21,018 bases of DNA, from the NCBI GenBank assembly GCA_037447655.1, contig JBBHKE010001491.1:1-21018 (forward strand), given 5' to 3'. This stretch comes from Zygnema cylindricum. Lineage: Eukaryota > Streptophyta > Zygnematophyceae > Zygnematales > Zygnemataceae. Below, piece by piece: positions 17,436-21,018 of the stretch (position 1 is the stretch's first letter; each line of letters starts with the position of its first letter). Below the pieces are notes generated by a model that was not told the origin of the DNA, ran no database searches, and saw nothing but the letters and a program-made list of their open reading frames with translations. The position numbers were made by a program, and so were the translations under genes.

Positions 17436-20400
17436 ACAAAACTGACCATTCCAACCTCCGTCACGATCATGGAGACATACTCCGCGGGCATGGCATCATA
17501 ACTGCAAAAAAAAACAAAAAAAATGACGCCCAAAAAACGTTTTTAAGAAATGAAGAGAGAGAGGAAGGGGAAGGAGAAGGGAGAAGGAGATGGAGAATAG
17601 ATTTTTATACATGCATATATGCATATATAGTATATATATATATACACACACACATATACATGTTAGCATATATTTATATCCATCATTTGCTTCCCACTCC
17701 CTACCATTCATCCCAAAAAAAAGAAAAAGGGAGGGGATTATAGACAACAGCCCGTTTAAAAAACAATTGACAAATTAAAAATCATTATATTGAACAGAAG
17801 AAGAAGGGGAGGGAGGAGGAGGGGAGGGGGGAGGAAGGATTTTGGAATTTACGTAAGATTCAAAAGATGCAACCTATCATTTTCCGACCATCCGTCCAAC
17901 ACTTGTTCTTCCTCTCTTCCCAAAACTTTTACCAACTCATCCGGATCTCCTGAAAAAAAAAAAAACAGAAAAGAAAAAAAGAAACAGAAACAATAATCAT
18001 TTAGAAAGACTATACAAAATCCAATTTTAGACATACAACTTATACAAGAAATTTAAACAAATACATGAATTGTTTTGACTCAAAGCTATTTCTTTGAGAG
18101 TGGAGAAATTTAGAAAGCATCCATTGTCAAAAAATTACAAAGGAGATAGAAAAAGTTACGTTTTGCTACCTATTTCCTCATAATAACTTTTTTAATGAAC
18201 CCTTTCTAAACAGAAACAATGTTTCAAAATTTCCTTTAATTGGTTCACATTTTTCCCTCTACATAAACTTTTGTCTCCCCCTCCCTTCTCTCTCTCTCTC
18301 TCTCCCTCTCTCCTCTATCTCACTCTCTCTCTTGCCTCCCGCTCCATTCGCCTTTCTCCTCTCCTCTCTCCTCTATTCGCTCCAATTTTTTGTCCCCTTC
18401 GCATCCCCCCCCCCCACTTCTCTCCCCTCCTCGTCCCTCTCTCTTTCTTTTCCTCTCTCTCTCTCTCTCCCTATCTCGGTTATTGTGGGTAAAATCATCC
18501 AGCTTCCTCTTTCTCTTTGCTCATTCACTGTACTTGTCAGAATCTATTTGTCTTTTAATGAAACCACTTAAAAAATATTGTGAAAGACCAAACTTTTTTT
18601 TTCTCCGAACAGTCGAAAAACATTTCCGAAAACATGTGACAATACCTTTTTTGTTATTTTTGCTTCCATTTTTGTTCTCCCTATCTAGACTGATTTAGGG
18701 CATCAAATTATCTATATTATTGATCGGCAAAAGTATGTATAAAGAAAACGTAAAAAAACCGAAACTCCAACTGTTTCCTTACGCTTCCGGACCCTCGATC
18801 CATCGAGTAGTTAAAAAAAAATCACAAAAAAACAATAGCTTTGCTTTTACAAAGAACGTATAATACAAAAAAACGGAAAAAAACATAACTTCCATTTTCT
18901 CTCTAGCTACTTCCATCGAGCTAATTTATATAAACCCCGGAAAAAAGAGATTTATCTCCTCAACATATCAACAACAAAACCATTGAAATCGGGATTGACA
19001 TTATGACATTTGGATAGCATCGTGAGATTTAGATTGAAACTTGAATTGACATTGGGATTGACATTGAGACTGGGATTGACATTGAGACTGGGATTGACAT
19101 TGAGACTGGGATTGACACTGAGACTCTGATTGACATTGAGACTGTGATTGACATTGAGACTGGGATTGACGTTGAGACTAGGATTGACATTGAGACTGGA
19201 TTGACATCGGTTTTGGGGTTGGGGTTAGCATTCGGATTTAGATTGGCATTGGGATGATTGACATGAGGATTAAGAAAGAGATTACGATTACCATTGAGAT
19301 TGAGATTGACATTGCAGTTAAATGTCATCAGTTAGATTCAGTAAAACCACAACAAACGCAATCAAAGTCAAGAAGATGCAAACACCATCAGTTAAATTCG
19401 ATTCGGGTACTTCAATTCAGTCAGATCAAAATAAAATTTAATCCGATTCAATCTGATTTAGTACTTCCTCCCTCCCTCCCTCCCTCCCTCTCTCCCTCCC
19501 TCCTCACCCAATTCGTTGGACGTGATGGAGTCCAGCTGCACCCTCTCGTGGAACTTGTAGGTCTCACAACAGACGAGCACTGGTACGTGACAGCTGGAGG
19601 CCACCATTGCCACAGTAGCACTCCCCACACGCGCCGACACCGCTCCGTTGGCCAATATGGCACCCGCTCCCAAAAGGACACGTGTCGCTTCCTGGAAGGT
19701 CGCAAACACACCCCAATTAGTGTGCATAAGTGTACACGGCACCCGCTCCCAACAGGATACCGTGACGCTTCCAGGATGGACTCAACCACACCCCAAATAG
19801 TGTGGATAAGTGTGCAAGGTACCCTAGAAAAGCCGTTCATTCACAATTGGCACCACAGTTAGAGTGGATTCGAGCAGAGTCGAGGCTCCTCCGGAATTCT
19901 GATGCTGCTTGCATGAGCTTCTCCATATCCGTATAACACTATTGACTAACGTAAACATTTATTGACAAACGTAAACAATTATTGATTGGCGTAAACACTT
20001 ACTGATCAACATGAAATTTACCATCGTTTTCACCCACCTGCATTATATAGGATACAGCATTAAGGAGAGTATAAGTGCATTTAATTCCGGCTGTCGCAAG
20101 TCGTCGAAGCATTTCTTTCCCTTCCAGCTTCGGTCTCGAATCGACAATCAGCACTCGAAATTTTCGACCCTGCCCGTGGGCATTTTTCAAAATTTCTTCA
20201 ACCACATAAGAATGTCCGTAAGTCAAAATTACATCTCCTTCCTGTCGAATTTTTTGAACAGCAAGCCGGACAATTTCTTGGTCGGCTAAAACTATTTTTT
20301 CCTGCCCAAATTCACATCACACTTTAACCACAAATTAATCCCACGAATAAAAAACTCTTAAGGCAAAAAAAAAAAAAATTGGAAGGTTCTTCAATTCATA

Positions 20401-20962
20401 TCGGACGAATTTCATCGGCATTTTGGTTTTTTTCCCCTGCCCGGGTCACAAAACACTTCAGCCACAGATCAGCTCCTTCACAAAATAAAACTCAAAAAAA
20501 CTAAAATTAATCCGAATTCGTAATTCGCCGAATTGCAAAGACTAAACAAAACGGCGAAAATTGAATTACAAAGTTAACCGACAATCGATTCAGCAACGAA
20601 GTATAAAAAACCCAAAAAACCTGAAAAACAAAATAAAAAAATAAAAGAGATATAAATAATACCTGAACAAACCGATCGATTTCCACTATCAACGTTTGTT
20701 TTGCCTCATTTTCGGGCATCTTCACCGAAATTTTTGCGATTTTCTGTTTCAACATTCGAATTGCGTTGCCCATTCCCACGCCTAACGGGCGACAAAGAAT
20801 CAAAAAAGAGACGTGAGAGTTAATTTTTGTGGTTAAATCTCGAACAAGGGTTTTCTCCGGTGGAGAAGAATAATCGGAAATCATTTCTCGGAGGGCGTGA
20901 AGCATCGCGACAGTTCGAGCATTTCCTCCGACAATGTCTCCAGTCAAAAATTTTAGACCCAC
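17423..20962 (-). CDS. EIF2B4: Translation initiation factor eIF2B subunit delta, C-terminal exons
   Basis: Five exons on the minus strand (20962-20663, 20301-20038, 19691-19508, 17949-17853 and 17501-17423) join in frame through GT-AG introns into 307 codons plus stop. Recognised blocks of the eIF2B alpha/beta/delta family, in order, are: [130 protein letters not shown] and [20 protein letters not shown]. eIF2B is the guanine-nucleotide exchange factor for eIF2; delta belongs to its regulatory subcomplex, which senses phosphorylated eIF2 alpha. The N-terminal part lies beyond the window; an AG acceptor just before exon 20962 shows that the gene continues. The C-terminus is odd: after VGMV it reads SFVDFC and stops, without the usual conserved end. 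The plant form would be named eIF2B-delta. Confidence 0.93.
17607..17675. repeat. TA/CA microsatellite in eIF2B delta last intron
   Basis: ATATATGCATATATAGTATA-type DNA runs into a CACACACA stretch. It lies in the 351-bp intron between the last two exons. GGAG-rich runs at 17795-17840 sit just after the donor site. Confidence 0.75.
18275..18480. repeat. CT-rich tract in eIF2B delta intron
   Basis: CTCTCTC and CCCTCC microsatellite DNA within the 1558-bp intron (19507-17950). Plus-strand frames over it are low complexity. Confidence 0.8.
19054..19207. repeat. 18-bp minisatellite
   Basis: Eight head-to-tail copies of GGGATTGACATTGAGACT (19054-19197) plus a partial ninth, with isolated substitutions but no length change. 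Degenerate GATTGACATTGAGA-like words continue to about 19315. It is intronic in eIF2B delta. The minus-strand frame 19029-19328 across it encodes a SIPVSM repeat and is not supported as a gene. Confidence 0.9.
19465..19505. repeat. CCCT tetranucleotide repeat beside a splice donor
   Basis: CTCCCTCC-type repeat abutting the GTGAGG donor of the exon ending at 19508. On the transcript strand it is a GGGA-rich intron start. Confidence 0.8.
19660..19818. repeat. ~80-bp tandem duplication over an eIF2B delta exon start
   Basis: Copy 1 (19660-19739) holds the real acceptor and first codons of the exon starting at 19691. Copy 2 (19740-19818) is an upstream, intronic duplicate in transcript order. 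The acceptor CCAG|GAAGC of the real exon reads CCTG|GAAGC in the duplicate (19771-19774 region), so the AG is lost. A further one-base difference shifts the frame of the copied codons. Confidence 0.85.
19941..20000. repeat. Three tandem 20-bp units
   Basis: Units start at 19941, 19961 and 19981, each of the form ATTGA-x5-GTAAACA. They lie in the eIF2B delta intron near the donor at 20037. Confidence 0.8.
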
Positions 20963-20983
20963 CTGAAAAGAGAGACACACACA

Positions 20984-21018
20984 GAGGGAGAGGGAGAGGG
21001 AGAGGGAGAGGGAGAGGG
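20984..21018. repeat. AGAGGG hexanucleotide repeat, cut by window end
   Basis: Hexamer repeat continuing past the window. On the transcript strand it is CCCTCT-rich and feeds the polypyrimidine tract before the acceptor of the exon at 20962. Confidence 0.85.

Noticed and set aside
20984-21018. Telomere-like repeat
   Set aside because: The unit is AGAGGG, not TTTAGGG, and lies inside an intron of eIF2B delta.

Overview
The window is nuclear DNA from a eukaryote, almost certainly a streptophyte (land plant or charophyte-grade alga). Three things support this: spliced genes with GT-AG introns, a root-cap/LEA-type C-terminal domain and Ole e 1-like domains joined to hydroxyproline-rich stretches, and a decayed Ty1/copia retrotransposon end. 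The species cannot be fixed from the sequence. The DNA is AT-rich, with many polypyrimidine tracts and microsatellites.

Layout. 1-800: no gene seen, but a dense cluster of GTAC sites. 799-939: a degenerate tRNA-like (pol III type) head followed by a perfect 20-bp palindrome. 1076-1954: the 3' end of a copia element, namely the RNase H end with stop codons, a polypurine tract and a 3' LTR. 1955-2630: polypyrimidine DNA. 2780-6421: a transposon nest. It holds a 217-bp MITE with TA duplications (2780-2996), then two abutting Harbinger-like TIR elements that share one TAA (3007-3954 and 3958-4674), then a tandem duplication of about 0.84 kb (4045-4886 and 5579-6421) with a GC-rich foldback element between the copies. 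6422-7790: intergenic DNA and a promoter with a pyrimidine-rich tract and TATA box.

Two protein genes stand out. (1) 7794-13053, plus strand: nine exons encoding a predicted 1232-residue secreted protein. In order it has a signal peptide, a polyproline stalk, three arrays of TPPI heptads alternating with two Ole e 1-like domains that arose by tandem exon duplication, a root-cap/VWD-like domain opening with GDPHF, and a basic helical tail. It looks like a chimeric cell-wall or extracellular-matrix protein. (2) 20962-17423, minus strand: the last five exons of eIF2B delta, the regulatory subunit of the eIF2 guanine exchange factor. Its 5' exons lie beyond the window. The two genes converge across about 4.4 kb of low-complexity DNA that holds a second copy of the TA-type MITE (15454-15642).

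The two genes have no evident functional link. The points most worth a second look are the chimeric wall protein, the dead duplicate of an eIF2B delta splice acceptor, the odd eIF2B delta C-terminus, and the two transposon families whose ends can be defined to the base.
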